5,093 bases of DNA. Source: DROE01 sp964569865 (lineage in GTDB: Bacteria > Pseudomonadota > Alphaproteobacteria > Rhizobiales > Devosiaceae). The stretch spans positions 1 through 5,093 of the forward strand of contig CAZMVQ010000112.1 in assembly GCA_964569865.1 (NCBI GenBank), written 5' to 3'. The position numbers were made by a program, and so were the translations under genes. The notes under the pieces were generated by a model. It did no database searches, was not told the DNA's origin, and saw only the letters and a list, made by a program, of their open reading frames with translations. Shown here one piece after another: positions 4,868 through 5,093 of the stretch (position 1 is the first letter of the stretch; each line of letters begins with the position of its first letter).

Positions 4868-5093
4868 ATAAAATATTCATCATTTGCGATGGCTGCTGCC
4901 TTCGCTGGTTCTGTTTTGCTTTCAAGCAGCAACGCATATGCCACTGCCTCATGTTTAGATATTCTTAATCTAAACCAAAATCTCTCTGCAGGAACAAGCA
5001 GTAGCTCTGGCGGCGATTCCATTGCCAACACCATTCATCTTTTAGCTGGCGATCAGGTTACCATCAATTACACAGTCACGAATGGCGGTGGCG
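4868..5093 (+). CDS. Secreted protein of unknown function, 5' part only
   Basis: The frame is open to the window edge, so only about 75 residues are seen. They begin with a typical Sec signal peptide: Lys near the start, a hydrophobic core AMAAAFAGSVLL, and a SNAYA cleavage site about 25 residues in. The mature part starts TASCLD, has a Ser/Gly-rich stretch (AGTSSSSGGDS), then AGDQVTINYTVTNGGG, which resembles beta-rich surface or adhesin-type domains. That resemblance is too short to name a family. The start is unusual: the ribosome site and the signal peptide both point to ATA 4868. Alternatives are TTG 4856 or 4850, or ATG 4889, which would remove the charged N-region. It is transcribed away from tolQ and has no evident functional link to the Tol genes. 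Confidence 0.65.
   Translation, partial: MKYSSFAMAAAFAGSVLLSSSNAYATASCLDILNLNQNLSAGTSSSSGGDSIANTIHLLAGDQVTINYTVTNGGG

Noticed and set aside
4840..5034. Minus-strand frame across the right-hand gene
   Set aside because: No family resemblance, and it is antisense to a frame with a clear signal peptide.

Overview
The window carries a complete Tol-Pal cell-envelope locus on the minus strand (tolQ, tolR, tolA, tolB, pal, read from right to left) and the first part of a divergently transcribed gene for an exported protein on the plus strand at the right edge. The Tol proteins look alphaproteobacterial, and the Pal C-terminus resembles the Rhizobiales/Hyphomicrobiales type (a CxxxxCWSQNRRAVTVLN-like ending). 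TolA with a Pro/Glu-rich linker and a TolR beginning with a Gly/Arg-rich stretch also fit. The placement rests on remembered family features, not on a search.

Layout from left to right: 1-114 holds a strong intrinsic terminator for the minus-strand operon, next to a second inverted repeat. 115-603 is pal. 604-744 is a 141-bp gap with a possible pal promoter. 745-2088 is tolB, with a twin-arginine-like signal peptide. 2089-2375 is a 287-bp gap that is unusually rich in structure: seven perfectly phased copies of an 8-bp repeat abutting the tolA stop codon, a hairpin, a duplicated 19-mer and a possible tolB promoter. 2376-3362 is tolA, 3367-3816 tolR and 3816-4532 tolQ. These three are packed with a 1-base overlap (tolQ/tolR) and a 4-base gap (tolR/tolA), which indicates one translationally coupled tolQRA unit. 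4533-4867 is an AT-rich divergent intergenic region. 4868-5093 is the start of a secreted protein that appears to lack a normal ATG start.

From family knowledge, TolQ and TolR form a proton-motive-force-driven motor in the inner membrane. It energises TolA, which spans the periplasm and reaches TolB and the peptidoglycan-binding lipoprotein Pal at the outer membrane, supporting outer-membrane constriction at division and envelope integrity. The layout suggests up to three transcription units (tolQRA, tolB, pal) ending at one terminator. ybgC is not upstream of tolQ, and no cpoB/ybgF follows pal before the terminator.

The genes are conserved core functions, and I see no new multigene system. 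The points worth a second look are the 8-bp repeat array, the Tat-like signal on TolB, the probable AUA start on the right-hand gene, and the inverted repeats upstream of tolQ.
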